In this document: in pieces, positions 8,248 through 18,726 of the stretch
Position numbering within the stretch: the first letter of the stretch is position 1
How the letters are laid out: each line of letters opens with the position of its first letter
Source of the DNA: Subtercola lobariae
GTDB lineage: Bacteria; Actinomycetota; Actinomycetes; Actinomycetales; Microbacteriaceae
DNA length: 64,000 nucleotides
Direction: 5' to 3'
Assembly (NCBI RefSeq): GCF_014640255.1
Contig: NZ_BMGP01000002.1
Location: forward strand, 62,001-126,000
Program-made: the position numbers and the translations under genes
The notes under the pieces: generated by a model
What the model was told of the DNA's origin: nothing
What the model saw: only the letters and a program-made list of their open reading frames with translations
Database searches by the model: none

Positions 8248-9300
8248 TCAGCCCTCGAGCCGCGCGCTCAGCTCGTCGAGGTAGGGCGCCGGCGTGAACC
8301 CTTGGGCGGCCACCCACGCATCGTCGTAGTACGTGTCGGAATACCGGTCGCCGCTGTCGCAGAGCAGCGTGACGATGCTGCCCGTCTGGCCATCGGCCAC
8401 CATCTGGGCAGCCAGGTCGAGAGCGACCACGAGGTTCGTGCCGGTCGACGGGCCGGGAGCACGCCCCAGAGTTTCGGCGACCACGTGCATCCCGGCGACC
8501 GACGCCGAGTCTGGCACCGTCTGAACCAGGTCGATCACGTCGGGCAGAAACGAGAGTTCGACGCGCGGCCGGCCGATGCCCTCGATGCGCGAGCCGCGTG
8601 CGGTCACGTCGCGGCGCCCTGTTCGCCAGGCCTCCTCGAACGCCGAGCCTTCGGGGTCGCCCACCGCGATACGGGTGCTCGTGCCGGCGTACCTGGCGTA
8701 GCGGGCGATGGTGGCAGAGGTTCCGCCTGTGCCGGCGCCGGCGACGATCCAGGTGGGCTCGGGGTGCCGCTCCCCCACCATCTGCTCGAAGATCGATCGG
8801 GCGATGTTGTTGTTGCCGCGCCAATCGGTGGCCACCGCGGCGTTGGTGAACTGGTCGAGGTAGTAGCCGCCGGTTTCTTCGGCGATGCGTTCGGCTTCGG
8901 CGTACACCTCTCCCGCCGTCGGTACGAGCACGCATTGTGCGCCGTACCCCTCGATCAACTCGATCTTGCGGTGACTTGTCGACTGCGCCATCACGGCGAC
9001 GAACGGCAGCCCGAGCAGGCGCGCGAAGTAGGCCTCCGACACTGCTGTCGAGCCGCTGGATGCTTCGACCACCGTTGTACCGGGCAGAATACGGCCGCCC
9101 ACCAGGCCGTAGATGAAGAGCGATTTCGCCAGACGGTGCTTGAGCGAGCCGGTGGGATGCGACGACTCGTCTTTGAAGTAGAGGTCGACGCCCCAGGCGC
9201 GCGGCAACGGAAATCGCAGCAGGTGCGTGTCGGCGCTTCGGGTGCTGTCGGCGGCGAGCTCTTTGATCGCGTCGGTGATCCAGCTGCGGTTCGAGGTCAC
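8248..9300 (-). CDS. cds1: PLP-dependent cysteine desulfhydrase-like enzyme (Cds1-like)
   Basis: 350 residues of the cysteine synthase/cystathionine beta-synthase fold. The Schiff-base Lys is K54 in HPTGSLKHR, followed by [18 protein letters not shown] (substrate loop) and [14 protein letters not shown] (PLP phosphate loop). The HPTGSLKHR context and length match the mycobacterial L-cysteine desulfhydrase Cds1 rather than CysK. Such enzymes release sulfide, ammonia and pyruvate from cysteine. The start overlaps the stop of the upstream MarR gene by 4 bp, so the regulator and enzyme are probably one operon. The specific symbol is inferred from similarity to the family, not proven. Confidence 0.75.
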   Translation of the reverse strand: MTSNRSWITDAIKELAADSTRSADTHLLRFPLPRAWGVDLYFKDESSHPTGSLKHRLAKSLFIYGLVGGRILPGTTVVEASSGSTAVSEAYFARLLGLPFVAVMAQSTSHRKIELIEGYGAQCVLVPTAGEVYAEAERIAEETGGYYLDQFTNAAVATDWRGNNNIARSIFEQMVGERHPEPTWIVAGAGTGGTSATIARYARYAGTSTRIAVGDPEGSAFEEAWRTGRRDVTARGSRIEGIGRPRVELSFLPDVIDLVQTVPDSASVAGMHVVAETLGRAPGPSTGTNLVVALDLAAQMVADGQTGSIVTLLCDSGDRYSDTYYDDAWVAAQGFTPAPYLDELSARLEG

Positions 9301-9875
9301 GAGGGTTGCCCTTCGGTCGGCGCGGATTCGAGGGTGGGCGACTCGGCACGGGTCGTCGATGCGGAGGCGTCGGGGCCCGGCATCGAGGCGTCGGGGGCCG
9401 GCATCGAGGCGTCGGGCATCGGCGTCGATTCGTCGTTGAAGCGGTGCAGGGTGCCGGCGAGCATCCGTACCTCGTCGTCTGACCAGCCGGTGAGTCGTGC
9501 CGTCAGACTCGCGAGCACACCGGCCGCCGCCTCCGCCTGAACGCGATGACCGCTGTCGGTGAGCGTGATGGGCTGACCGCGCCCGTGCGACCTGTGCCCA
9601 CGAGACGTTTGTTCGGGCCCCATTTCAATGAGACCGGCCGAGACCAGGCTCTGCAGCTGCCGCGACACCGTCGAGCGGTTGAGCTGAAAATGTGCGGCGA
9701 TGTCGATGGCGCGGCACTCGGGATTGCTCTCGATGTAGGTCAAGAGCGACTGATCGACGAGCGAGAGCGCCGGATGCGACTGCCGCGCCCTGGCGGTTCC
9801 GCGCCGCGTGAGAGTCGTCAGTTCGTCACGCACGCGCGCCAGCCACTGCTCTCGCGGCGGTTCGGAGCGTGTCAT
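9297..9875 (-). CDS. MarR-family transcriptional regulator with repetitive acidic tail
   Basis: 192 residues. A MarR winged helix covers about residues 35-130, with the recognition helix in [22 protein letters not shown] and the wing in [17 protein letters not shown]. The last 45 residues are low-complexity, with [17 protein letters not shown] encoded by a 21-bp tandem repeat; this tail is unusual for MarR proteins and may be disordered. The gene is divergent from the membrane protein at 9958, with a long palindrome between, and overlaps the cds1-like gene by 4 bp. It most likely represses itself, the desulfhydrase and/or the divergent gene. Confidence 0.85.
   Translation of the reverse strand: MTRSEPPREQWLARVRDELTTLTRRGTARARQSHPALSLVDQSLLTYIESNPECRAIDIAAHFQLNRSTVSRQLQSLVSAGLIEMGPEQTSRGHRSHGRGQPITLTDSGHRVQAEAAAGVLASLTARLTGWSDDEVRMLAGTLHRFNDESTPMPDASMPAPDASMPGPDASASTTRAESPTLESAPTEGQPS
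9358..9420 (-). repeat. 21-bp tandem repeat in the MarR C-terminal tail
   Basis: Three in-frame copies of a 21-bp unit (9358-9378, 9379-9399, 9400-9420; core GAGGCGTCGGGG) encode DASMP(A/G)PDAS. The copies differ at a few positions. Such an array can change length by slippage and so vary the tail. Confidence 0.7.
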
Positions 9876-9912
9876 GGCATCAATCTATCGAGCGAGGCGG
9901 AACTTCGTTTGC

Positions 9913-9964
9913 GTTGCATAGTGCAACAGTGTATCGTCTTCTTGTCACTGTTGCGCTATGCAAC
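9913..9964. promoter_or_regulatory. MarR-type double palindrome operator
   Basis: GTTGCATAGTGCAACAGTG (9913-9931) is mirrored by CACTGTTGCGCTATGCAAC (9946-9964): a 19-bp inverted repeat with one mismatch and a 14-bp spacer. The left arm itself contains the perfect palindrome GTTGCA-tag-TGCAAC. It lies 38 bp upstream of the MarR start and its right arm covers the ATG annotated for the divergent gene at 9958, as expected for autoregulation with control of both promoters. Confidence 0.7.
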
Positions 9965-11037
9965 TCCAAATCAGCTCACTCAAGGTCGCCGTGTCTCATC
10001 GAATCTCACCAACTCCGTCTGCCCATTTCTGGAAGACCCTCGCCACTCACCTGCTCATTCCGCTCTTTCTCGCGGGCGGCATGGCCCTGGCCTACCTCGG
10101 CGCTTTTCATCAGCCTCAGCCGCACGACCTGAAGGTCGCCATCGTGGGCAACTCTGCACAGTCGATGGTGTTCGCTCAGACCGTCGGCGACAAGGCCGTG
10201 GGCGCACTCGACGTTCAGACCGTGCCCGACGAGCAGACCGCAATTGCGCTGGTCACCGACCGCTCCATCGCCGCGGCATACGAAACGGATGCCACGCACG
10301 CGACTCTGATCGTGGCGAGCGCCGCCTCAGACACCACCGCGGCGGCCGCACAGAAGATCTTCTTGCCGATCGCCTACCAGCAGAACCTGCCGTTGCAGCT
10401 CGACGACGTGGTCTCGGTGTCAGATGGAGACAGTACGGGGCAGGGGCTGTTCTTCTTGCTCGTGGCGCTCAGCGTAGGCGGGTACGCGAGCGCCGTCACC
10501 ATTGCGGCCCTCACCGGCGGTATTTCTGTGCGGTGGAGGCTCGCGATCAGTGCGGCAGTCGCGGCCGTGATAGCAGCGATCGGCATCATCGTTGCCGGCC
10601 CGATCTATCATGTGCTGGGCAGCAATGCGCTCGGGGTGGGGCTCTTCGCGTGGCTGTATGATTTCGGCATCATCGCAATCGGCGTCGGCCTTCACCCGAT
10701 TCTGCGCAAATGGACGACCCCGGTGCTCACGATGCTCTTCGTGATGCTGAACTTCACCAGCTCGGGCGGCATCTTCGCAGCACCGTTTCAGCCCGCCTTC
10801 TTTGCAGGGCTCAACACCTTCTGGAACGGCGCTGCCTGGCTCAACGCCGCTCAGACGCTGACCTACTTTCCCGGTCAGGGGTTCGGCTTCGCAGCTCTGC
10901 GTCTGGCGCTCTGGGCTGGCGTCGGCGTGGCGCTCATTCTGCTCACGCACCTCTGGAGCATTCGGCGCACCGCCGTGGCCGACGAGACCGCCCTCGTCAC
11001 CCAAGAAGAGCAGGAGCAGAGCGCCATCGCGGCTTGA
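9958..11037 (+). CDS. Membrane protein, ABC-2/YhgE-Pip-like permease
   Basis: About 359 residues: one N-terminal membrane segment (about 28-48), a roughly 110-residue extracytoplasmic domain with VAIVGNSAQS and VPDEQTAIALVTDRSIAAAYE, then five to six membrane helices. This layout matches the YhgE/Pip and ABC-2-type exporter permeases that work without a fused ATPase. It is divergent from a MarR gene and controlled by the palindrome at 9913-9964. Because the palindrome covers the ATG at 9958, an alternative start at GTG 9991 (VSHRISPTPS) is possible and would place the operator upstream of the gene. Export of a MarR ligand is an inference. Confidence 0.65.
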   Translation: MQLQISSLKVAVSHRISPTPSAHFWKTLATHLLIPLFLAGGMALAYLGAFHQPQPHDLKVAIVGNSAQSMVFAQTVGDKAVGALDVQTVPDEQTAIALVTDRSIAAAYETDATHATLIVASAASDTTAAAAQKIFLPIAYQQNLPLQLDDVVSVSDGDSTGQGLFFLLVALSVGGYASAVTIAALTGGISVRWRLAISAAVAAVIAAIGIIVAGPIYHVLGSNALGVGLFAWLYDFGIIAIGVGLHPILRKWTTPVLTMLFVMLNFTSSGGIFAAPFQPAFFAGLNTFWNGAAWLNAAQTLTYFPGQGFGFAALRLALWAGVGVALILLTHLWSIRRTAVADETALVTQEEQEQSAIAA

Positions 11038-11130
11038 CCGCGCGGCCCGCGCGGCCGGCTCGCGGCAGGTACGGGTCGGGCAGCGGCTCGGCGCTGTGCC
11101 CGCCGGGCGGCTCGGCGCTAGGCTGACGCC

Positions 11131-12432
11131 ATGAACGCCGAGGCCGACCGACTGTCGCCCGACGACGCCCGAATTCTGGCGCTCGAATCGGCCGTTCTCA
11201 CCGGCCACACGCTGAAACTGATGATCGTCGCTCCGGGCACACCGGTCGACCTGGATGCCCTCCGAACCTCCGTGCTGGCCCGAGTTGCCCGCCAGCCGCG
11301 CGCCCTCCAGCGCGTCGAACCGGCCACGGCCGACACCCCCGCTCGCTGGGCCACCGCAGAGCACTTCGACATCGCGCAGCACGTCAGACGCCGCGCCGGA
11401 ACGGATTGCGCCACCGAAAAAGACCTGCGCCGAACCGTCAGCACGCTCATGTCAGAGCACCTCGACCGCGACCGGCCGCTCTGGACTCTCGACCTCATCG
11501 GCCCGCTCGCCGACGGCCGCGAAGCCATCGCGGCCCGCATGCACCACGCCATGGTCGACGGTATCGCCGGAATGCGGTTTCTCGACGAGATTCTGCTCGA
11601 CCCGCACGAGATACCAGTGCATGCCGTGGGGGTCTCCGCGAGCATCCGGCCGCCCGATCACCAGCCATGGTGGCGTTTGCCCGAAGCAGTGGCGCGCGAA
11701 CTGGGGCGTATCGGCCCGAGATCGCCGTTCGACAAGCCCATCACCGTGGCGCGCGAAGTGGCGTTCACGAGTGCTCCGCTTGCCGAACTCAAGGCCATCG
11801 GCGCCTCCCGCCCCACCCATGCCACGGTCAACGACGTGCTGCTGGCCGTGGTCGCAGGCGGGTTGCACGGCTGGCTGGCGGGTCGGGATGCCCTGGCCGA
11901 CGTTCGTGCGCAAATACCGGTGAGCCTGCACCATCGCGAAGAGCAGAGCACCGAACTGGGCAATCACGACTCGTTCATCAACGTCGACCTGCCGCTGGCG
12001 GAGCCCGATCCGCTGCGCCGACTCGACCTGATCAGCTCTCAGACGAGAACCGAGAAGAAGCAGGGCGACGCGGCGCTGCTGTACGAGCTCTTTCACGCTC
12101 TCGGTAGCGACCGTGCGGTCGGCGAATTCGCTCGGCGCATCGCCGGCAGTTCGCGGGAGTTCAGCGTCGCCATCTCGAACGTGCCCGGCCCGCGGGTCGC
12201 CGTGTCGGTGGCGGGTCGCCGCGTCGAACAGCTCTACACCTCAGCAGAGCCCGGCACCCACCACGCGCTGCGCATCTCGGCGATCTCGAACGAGGCGCAC
12301 GTGGGAATCGGCTTCTGCACCGACCCCACGGCCCTGCCGGGCATCGACGGGCTGGCCGAGGGTGTCGGCCGGGCGTACGCCGAGCTGCGGGGTGCGGCGC
12401 TCGGCCCGGGTATCGCGCCCTCGCTGCAGTAG
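11131..12432 (+). CDS. Wax ester synthase/diacylglycerol acyltransferase (WS/DGAT)
   Basis: 433 residues of the WS/DGAT family, which transfers acyl groups from acyl-CoA to diacylglycerol or fatty alcohols to make storage lipids. The catalytic HHxxxDG motif is HHAMVDG at residues 138-144; further conserved blocks are RDRPLW, ATVNDVLLAVVAGGL, and the C-terminal VAISNVPGPRV. Actinobacteria often carry several paralogues; only one is in this window. A small HEAT-repeat gene follows 12 bp downstream on the same strand. Function as an acyltransferase is well supported, the lipid substrate is not. Confidence 0.85.
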   Translation: MNAEADRLSPDDARILALESAVLTGHTLKLMIVAPGTPVDLDALRTSVLARVARQPRALQRVEPATADTPARWATAEHFDIAQHVRRRAGTDCATEKDLRRTVSTLMSEHLDRDRPLWTLDLIGPLADGREAIAARMHHAMVDGIAGMRFLDEILLDPHEIPVHAVGVSASIRPPDHQPWWRLPEAVARELGRIGPRSPFDKPITVAREVAFTSAPLAELKAIGASRPTHATVNDVLLAVVAGGLHGWLAGRDALADVRAQIPVSLHHREEQSTELGNHDSFINVDLPLAEPDPLRRLDLISSQTRTEKKQGDAALLYELFHALGSDRAVGEFARRIAGSSREFSVAISNVPGPRVAVSVAGRRVEQLYTSAEPGTHHALRISAISNEAHVGIGFCTDPTALPGIDGLAEGVGRAYAELRGAALGPGIAPSLQ

Positions 12433-12444
12433 CCTTGACTCCTC

Positions 12445-12993
12445 ATGGCTGACGACACCGCACACCCCGTTTCTCCGACCGACACCCTCGAAGCGCGACT
12501 CGAGGCGGCCGTCGAACGCGAAGGCGAGCCGCGCACCGTTGCACGTGCGGCGTCATTACTGCATGGCGGATTCGAAGGCGACGACTTCTTGCGTGCGGTC
12601 GGCGGCGCGCACGCCGAGGGCATCTTGAGCGGAGCCCCGGCGCTGTACTGGCCCGAGCTCTGGGGCGCCAGAGCCCTGCTCTACGTGTGGAACGACACCG
12701 CCGCCCCCGCGGTGCTCGCTGGGTTGACCAATCAGTCGTGGCGGGTGCGGGAGATGTGCGCCAAGGTGGTCGCGGTGCGATCCATCGGCACTGCGAAAGA
12801 TCTCGCGCGGCTCACCACCGATCAGAACGCTCGCGTTCGTGCGGCCGCCGCGCGGGCGATAGCCGCTGTGGGTGACGCGGCAAGCGCCAGCACCCTCGAA
12901 ACGATGTTGCGAGACTACGATAAAGAAGTTCGCAGGGCCGCCCAGCAGTCGCTGGTGACGCTGAAGGCTCGGCTCGAGCATCCTGAAGCCTGA
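12445..12993 (+). CDS. HEAT-repeat protein
   Basis: 182 residues. The second half has two to three HEAT-like helical pairs (VLAGLTNQSWRVREMCAKVV, DLARLTTDQNARVRAAAARA, TLETMLRDYDKEVRRAAQQS), the pattern of scaffold or lyase-like HEAT proteins. The first half is helical and of no family I recognise. It begins 12 bp after the WS/DGAT stop and may be co-transcribed. No catalytic motif is seen; a binding role is likely. Confidence 0.75.
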   Translation: MADDTAHPVSPTDTLEARLEAAVEREGEPRTVARAASLLHGGFEGDDFLRAVGGAHAEGILSGAPALYWPELWGARALLYVWNDTAAPAVLAGLTNQSWRVREMCAKVVAVRSIGTAKDLARLTTDQNARVRAAAARAIAAVGDAASASTLETMLRDYDKEVRRAAQQSLVTLKARLEHPEA

Positions 12994-13030
12994 GGCGTCA
13001 GAGAGGCCGTGCGAGGTCGGTAGTGCGACA

Positions 13031-13420
13031 TCAGATCGCGCGAACCGAGTTGTTTCGCGGGGTGTGGGTGAGTTCGGCTCGGCCGAGCTTCTCGAGCAGC
13101 GGCGGCAGGTACATGCCGAAACGCCCCCGGTAGCCCTTGCGCAGGCCGTACCAGCCGCCCACCGGGTTCGACTCTGAGCGGCCCCACGCCTCGACCGATC
13201 CTTCGGCGGCGGGCTTCTGCTCGTCGGCGGCGCCGAGCGGCACCCAATCGCCCTGCTCACTCAGCCAGGCGTGCAGATCATCGATCGCGCGTGCCTGATA
13301 CTTCAGCTGAGTCGACCCCACTTGGCAAATGAGCTCATCGCCCGCGACATACATGACGTAGTTCGACGAGCCGGGCGCCGTCGTCAGCTGCCACGGATCG
13401 TCTTCGGTACCTTCGGTCAT
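13031..13420 (-). CDS. Conserved protein of unknown function (DUF6855-like)
   Basis: 129 residues, soluble. The N-terminus has PWQLTTAPGSSNYVMY and a VCQVG-like strand (LICQVGSTQLKY), followed by LHAWLSEQGDWVPLGAADEQK and the highly patterned GGWYGLRKGYRGRFGMYLPP. This is a compact conserved actinobacterial family often annotated as unknown function; the DUF number is from memory. No catalytic residues stand out. It is followed on the same strand by nothing close and preceded by the SnoaL-like gene. Confidence 0.7.
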   Translation of the reverse strand: MTEGTEDDPWQLTTAPGSSNYVMYVAGDELICQVGSTQLKYQARAIDDLHAWLSEQGDWVPLGAADEQKPAAEGSVEAWGRSESNPVGGWYGLRKGYRGRFGMYLPPLLEKLGRAELTHTPRNNSVRAI

Positions 13421-13465
13421 TGCTCGTCTTCTCCCACAGGGCCGCGCAGCGCCGCCCGTTCAGGC

Positions 13466-13906
13466 CTATTCTGGCGCGTCGGGGCCTGCCGTCGCATCCT
13501 TTTCGGCGGCTAACCGCTCGACTTGCCGCCCCGGCATCGGCTCGGCGAGCTGCACGCGCCATTCGGGCGCCCCGAAGCCATCGGCGAAGTACTGTGTCTC
13601 GTGGGTCACCAGCCCGTCGGCGAACTGCATCACCGACACCGAATACGTGGGCACCCCGTCGTACGTGATGATGCACTCGCTCCCCCACAACTCGCCGCTG
13701 CCAACGATGCGCAGCACCGTGAAGTGCCGGTCTGCCGGATGCCCGCCCCGCTGCCTGGCGATAACCTCCCGCCCTCGAAACCGCTCTCCCGACTGCGGAT
13801 AGTCGAGCACGGCCCCCTCGGCGTACATCGCGTGCTCGGCGACGCCATCCCCGCCCTCCGAGGCAGCCCAGTGCCGCTCAACCGCCTTCCGATTCGCGTC
13901 ACTCAT
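13466..13906 (-). CDS. SnoaL/NTF2-like protein
   Basis: 146 residues with the cone-shaped NTF2/SnoaL-like fold: N-terminal helix with KAVERHWAASEGG, an AEGAVLDYPQSGERFRGRE block, and strands ending VSVMQFADGLVTHETQYFAD. Family members are small hydrolases, isomerases or ligand-binding proteins; this one has the pattern seen in stand-alone bacterial representatives of unknown substrate. It starts 45 bp upstream of the previous conserved gene and may share its transcript. Confidence 0.75.
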   Translation of the reverse strand: MSDANRKAVERHWAASEGGDGVAEHAMYAEGAVLDYPQSGERFRGREVIARQRGGHPADRHFTVLRIVGSGELWGSECIITYDGVPTYSVSVMQFADGLVTHETQYFADGFGAPEWRVQLAEPMPGRQVERLAAEKDATAGPDAPE

Positions 13907-13942
13907 CTATCGCCCCCCAGGCATGCGACTAGGCGCAGTGCG

Positions 13943-14209
13943 CTACTGTCTGCGGTACACATCAGCTCGGTGGTCGACACGCAGAATGGCGATAGTGTTT
14001 GCCTCGTCGTCGATGTCGTAGAGCACGCGGTAAGGGCCTCGACGGGCACTGAAACTCCCCGCAAGATCGCGTTCGAGAGGCTTTCCGACGCGTCGCGGAA
14101 ACTTCGAGAGGTCACCGTAGACGAACTCGACGATTGCTGGAACGATGCGGGGTGGTATTCGATCCATGTCTCGCACAGCAGTGGGCGAGAATACGACGGT
14201 ATGGCTCAA
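13943..14209 (-). CDS. RelE/ParE-family toxin of a type II toxin-antitoxin pair
   Basis: 88 residues, RelE-superfamily fold. Visible features are the N-terminal VVFSPTAVRDMDRIPPRI, the basic KPLERDLAGSFSARRGPYRVLYDID strand pair and the C-terminal ILRVDHRADVYRR, which carries the His/Arg/Tyr cluster used by ribosome-dependent mRNA endonucleases. The ATG overlaps the upstream antitoxin stop by 4 bp. The toxin would be neutralised by the Phd-like partner and released when the antitoxin is degraded. Confidence 0.88.
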   Translation of the reverse strand: MSHTVVFSPTAVRDMDRIPPRIVPAIVEFVYGDLSKFPRRVGKPLERDLAGSFSARRGPYRVLYDIDDEANTIAILRVDHRADVYRRQ

Positions 14210-14490
14210 CGGCCAGTACGCTTCGGTGCCCCGAATCGTGCACGAATTTCTTCTTCGTTCAGCCCACTGCCGGCTGCGATTTCTGCGCGAGCTCGAGCGA
14301 CGTCATCGACGATGTCGGGTTGAGAGAGCCAGAAAATCTGTTCATGCAACGACTCCCATTCGCTCATGCCAACCAGCATCGCGACGGGTGCACCGTTGAC
14401 CGTAATCGCATACTCTTCGTGAGTATTCTCGGCAGTGTCAACGAGTTCGCTCAGCTTCGACTTCACTGTAGAAATAGGCAACGTTTGCAT
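14206..14490 (-). CDS. Phd/YefM-family antitoxin
   Basis: 94 residues. The N-terminal dimer and DNA-binding part is typical (LPISTVKSKLSELVDTAE, then YAITVNGAPVAMLVGMSEWESL); the C-terminal half (after LSQPDIVDDV) is the toxin-binding tail. First gene of the pair, overlapping the toxin gene by 4 bp, the usual order. Such antitoxins repress their own promoter, here in 14491-14567. Confidence 0.88.
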   Translation of the reverse strand: MQTLPISTVKSKLSELVDTAENTHEEYAITVNGAPVAMLVGMSEWESLHEQIFWLSQPDIVDDVARARAEIAAGSGLNEEEIRARFGAPKRTGR

Positions 14491-14567
14491 ATCCCCAGCA
14501 TAGTCGCTTTATAAGCCCAGCGTAGACTTGAATTCGGTGCGATTTTAGAGACATGCTTCTCGGATGC

Positions 14568-15863
14568 TCAGCAGGGCGCCGCGACGCACGGCTCGTCGAG
14601 CGCGATGGCCGGTGGCACGGCAACGGGCGCGGCGGTGACTGCACCGGGTGCGGCGAGCGTCGCCGCCGCAACGGGCGCCAGGGCCGGATCGGGCACGAGC
14701 GCGTTCGAGCGGCGCAAGCCCAAGGTGATGAGCACGACGGCACCGATCACGGCCACGGCACCCGAGAGCCAGAAGTCGGCCGCGATGCCCGCCGACGAGA
14801 CCACGGCCGCGCCGGCGATCGACCCTGCCGCGATCGAGAGCTGAATCGTGGTGACGAAAAGTGCGAGCCCGCTCTCAGCCCCACTCGGCGACGACGCGGC
14901 CATCCAGGTCTGAGTGCCCAGCGGCAGCGCACCCCAGACGAGCCCCCACACCACCAGCAGCACAAACACGCCAGGCACCGAAGTGGCCAGAAACGGCAGC
15001 AGCACGAGGGCGCCGGCCAGCACAAACTTCGCCGTGCCGAGGGTGCCGATCACGCTGCGGCTGAGAGTCAGACCCGCCACGAAGTTGCCCACGATTCCGG
15101 CCACACCGAACACGAGCAGCGCGAGCGTCACCGTATCGGCATCGACCCTGACCAGCTGCGTCAGGTAGGGCGCAATATACGTGTAGGCAGCGAACTGCGC
15201 CACGAAAATAAACGCCGTGGCAATGAGCCCGACCCGCGCGCGCTTGATCTTGAGCAAGGCGCCGAGGGTCGCGAACCGCACGGTATGAATGGCCGGGATG
15301 CTCGGCAGCATCACGAGCTGCAGAATCAGCGCGATCGTCCCGAGCACCCCTCCGATCACGAACGCAAGGCGCCAGCTCGCGAACGACGACACGAACGCGC
15401 CGAGCGGCAGACTGACCACCGTCGCTACCGAGACACCTGCGGTGATGAACGACGTCGCCCGAATGGCCGATGACGGCTTCACCAACCGCCCCGCGATGCC
15501 CGCGCCGATAGCCCAGAACCCACCGATGCCCACGCCGAGCAGCATGCGAGCGAGCAGCAGCACGCCGAACGACGGCGCAATGGCGGCGAGAGCATCGGCC
15601 ACGATGAGCAACACGCTGAGGCTCACCAGCACCACGCGGCGGTCGATACGTGACGTGACAACGGTGACCACGGGCGCCGCAACCGCCCCAATGAGCCCGG
15701 TGGCGACCACCATCAGGCCGGCCGTGCCGATGGGCACATCGAGGTTGGCGGCGATCGACGGAAGAAGGCCGATGGGCAAGAATTCTGAGAGCACGAGCAC
15801 GAAAGAACCAAGTGCTACCGAAAGCACTCCGATCCAACCGCGGCGTTCGGGTGACGAGGTCAT
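14568..15863 (-). CDS. MFS transporter, DHA1-type (arabinose-efflux/Cmx-like)
   Basis: 431 residues with 12 predicted membrane helices, major facilitator superfamily of the drug:H+ antiporter-1/arabinose-efflux kind. Features: LSEFLPIGLLPSIAANL in helix 1, DRRVVLVSL loop, LGVGIGGFWAIGAGIAGRLV in helix 4-5. The last 40 residues are Ala/Val/Pro-rich and low in complexity. Start MTSSPERR at 15863 is preferred over the upstream in-frame start at 15896. It is divergent from the second MFS gene. The exported substrate is unknown. Confidence 0.85.
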   Translation of the reverse strand: MTSSPERRGWIGVLSVALGSFVLVLSEFLPIGLLPSIAANLDVPIGTAGLMVVATGLIGAVAAPVVTVVTSRIDRRVVLVSLSVLLIVADALAAIAPSFGVLLLARMLLGVGIGGFWAIGAGIAGRLVKPSSAIRATSFITAGVSVATVVSLPLGAFVSSFASWRLAFVIGGVLGTIALILQLVMLPSIPAIHTVRFATLGALLKIKRARVGLIATAFIFVAQFAAYTYIAPYLTQLVRVDADTVTLALLVFGVAGIVGNFVAGLTLSRSVIGTLGTAKFVLAGALVLLPFLATSVPGVFVLLVVWGLVWGALPLGTQTWMAASSPSGAESGLALFVTTIQLSIAAGSIAGAAVVSSAGIAADFWLSGAVAVIGAVVLITLGLRRSNALVPDPALAPVAAATLAAPGAVTAAPVAVPPAIALDEPCVAAPC

Positions 15864-15951
15864 GACACGGTGAAAGCCGCGACGCCGCAGATACATTCCC
15901 GTGAGTCGTCACATGCGTCAAGCTATTTCGCCCAGCCCGCATCTTCACTAG

Positions 15952-17958
<2,007 letters not shown>

Positions 17959-18018
17959 CCTCCGATGACCCGCCCCTACCTCCGGGTGGCGCAACAGACG
18001 CAACAGAAAAGACAGGCA

Positions 18019-18396
18019 ATGACAGACGAAAATTCGGTGGCGCTGGCAACCGACCAGATCATCGACATCACCACTACCGGGCGACAGTCGGGCGAGCAGC
18101 GGCGCATCGAGATCTGGTATCACCGGTTCGACGGGCGCTATTTCATTACGGGAGCACCCGGCAGGCCCCGCTCGTGGTACGCCAACCTCGTCGCTGACCC
18201 CGAGTTCACCTTTCATTTGAAACAGTCGACGACGGCCGATCTCGCCGCCACGGCACGGCCCGTCACAGAGCCAGCAGAACGCGAAGAGGTGTTCGCGGGC
18301 ATCCTGCCGCCGCTTGCCGACTTTATTCGAACACCCGGGCAAGAGCCAGAAGTGTGGATCGCGGGCAGCCCGCTGGTCGAGGTGACGTTCGCCTGA
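18019..18396 (+). CDS. F420H2-dependent quinone reductase-like protein (DUF385 family)
   Basis: About 125 residues, deazaflavin-dependent nitroreductase (Ddn/DUF385) family: IIDITTTGRQSG, RRIEIWYHRFDGRYFITGAPG and RSWYANLVADPEFTFHLK are the conserved blocks. Proteins of this family reduce quinones or nitro groups with F420H2. The longer frame begins at 17965, but ATG 18019 (MTDENSV) gives the usual N-terminus and is chosen. It starts 60 bp after the DHA2 transporter stop, same strand, and may be co-expressed. Confidence 0.8.
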   Translation: MTDENSVALATDQIIDITTTGRQSGEQRRIEIWYHRFDGRYFITGAPGRPRSWYANLVADPEFTFHLKQSTTADLAATARPVTEPAEREEVFAGILPPLADFIRTPGQEPEVWIAGSPLVEVTFA

Positions 18397-18432
18397 CCAT
18401 CGGGATGCCTGCTGACCGGTTGCCGCTAACGG

Positions 18433-18651
18433 CTACTCGCCGGGCTCTTCGAGCCGAAAGCCCACCTTCAGGGTGACCTGAAAGTTGGCGACCGTGCCAT
18501 TTTCGAGTTCACCGCGCGTGCTGACGACTTCGAACCAGTCGATGTTGCGAATGGTCTCAGACGCCCGCTCGATGCCGTTACGAATAGCGGCATCGGTTCC
18601 CTCGGGTGATGTGCCGACGATTTCGGTGAGGCGGTAGGTGTGATTGGCCAT
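18433..18651 (-). CDS. Dodecin, flavin-binding storage protein
   Basis: 72 residues, complete dodecin: YRLTEIVGTSPEGTDAAIRNGIERA followed by WFEVVSTRGELENGTVANFQVTLKVGFRLE. Dodecins assemble into hollow dodecamers that bind riboflavin, FMN or CoA and protect or buffer flavins. The W of DWFEVV is the flavin-stacking residue. Stands alone between two differently directed genes. Confidence 0.92.
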   Translation of the reverse strand: MANHTYRLTEIVGTSPEGTDAAIRNGIERASETIRNIDWFEVVSTRGELENGTVANFQVTLKVGFRLEEPGE

Positions 18652-18726
18652 AGTGTGCTCCTCTTTTCGTGCAGCGACGCTGCCCTACCGACCTTATTGC
18701 CCCGGCCCCACTAGCGCTCCCCCTTG

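Noticed and set aside
8005-9540. 511-codon plus-strand frame
   Set aside because: Antisense to OYE, cds1-like and MarR genes, no start signal or domain.
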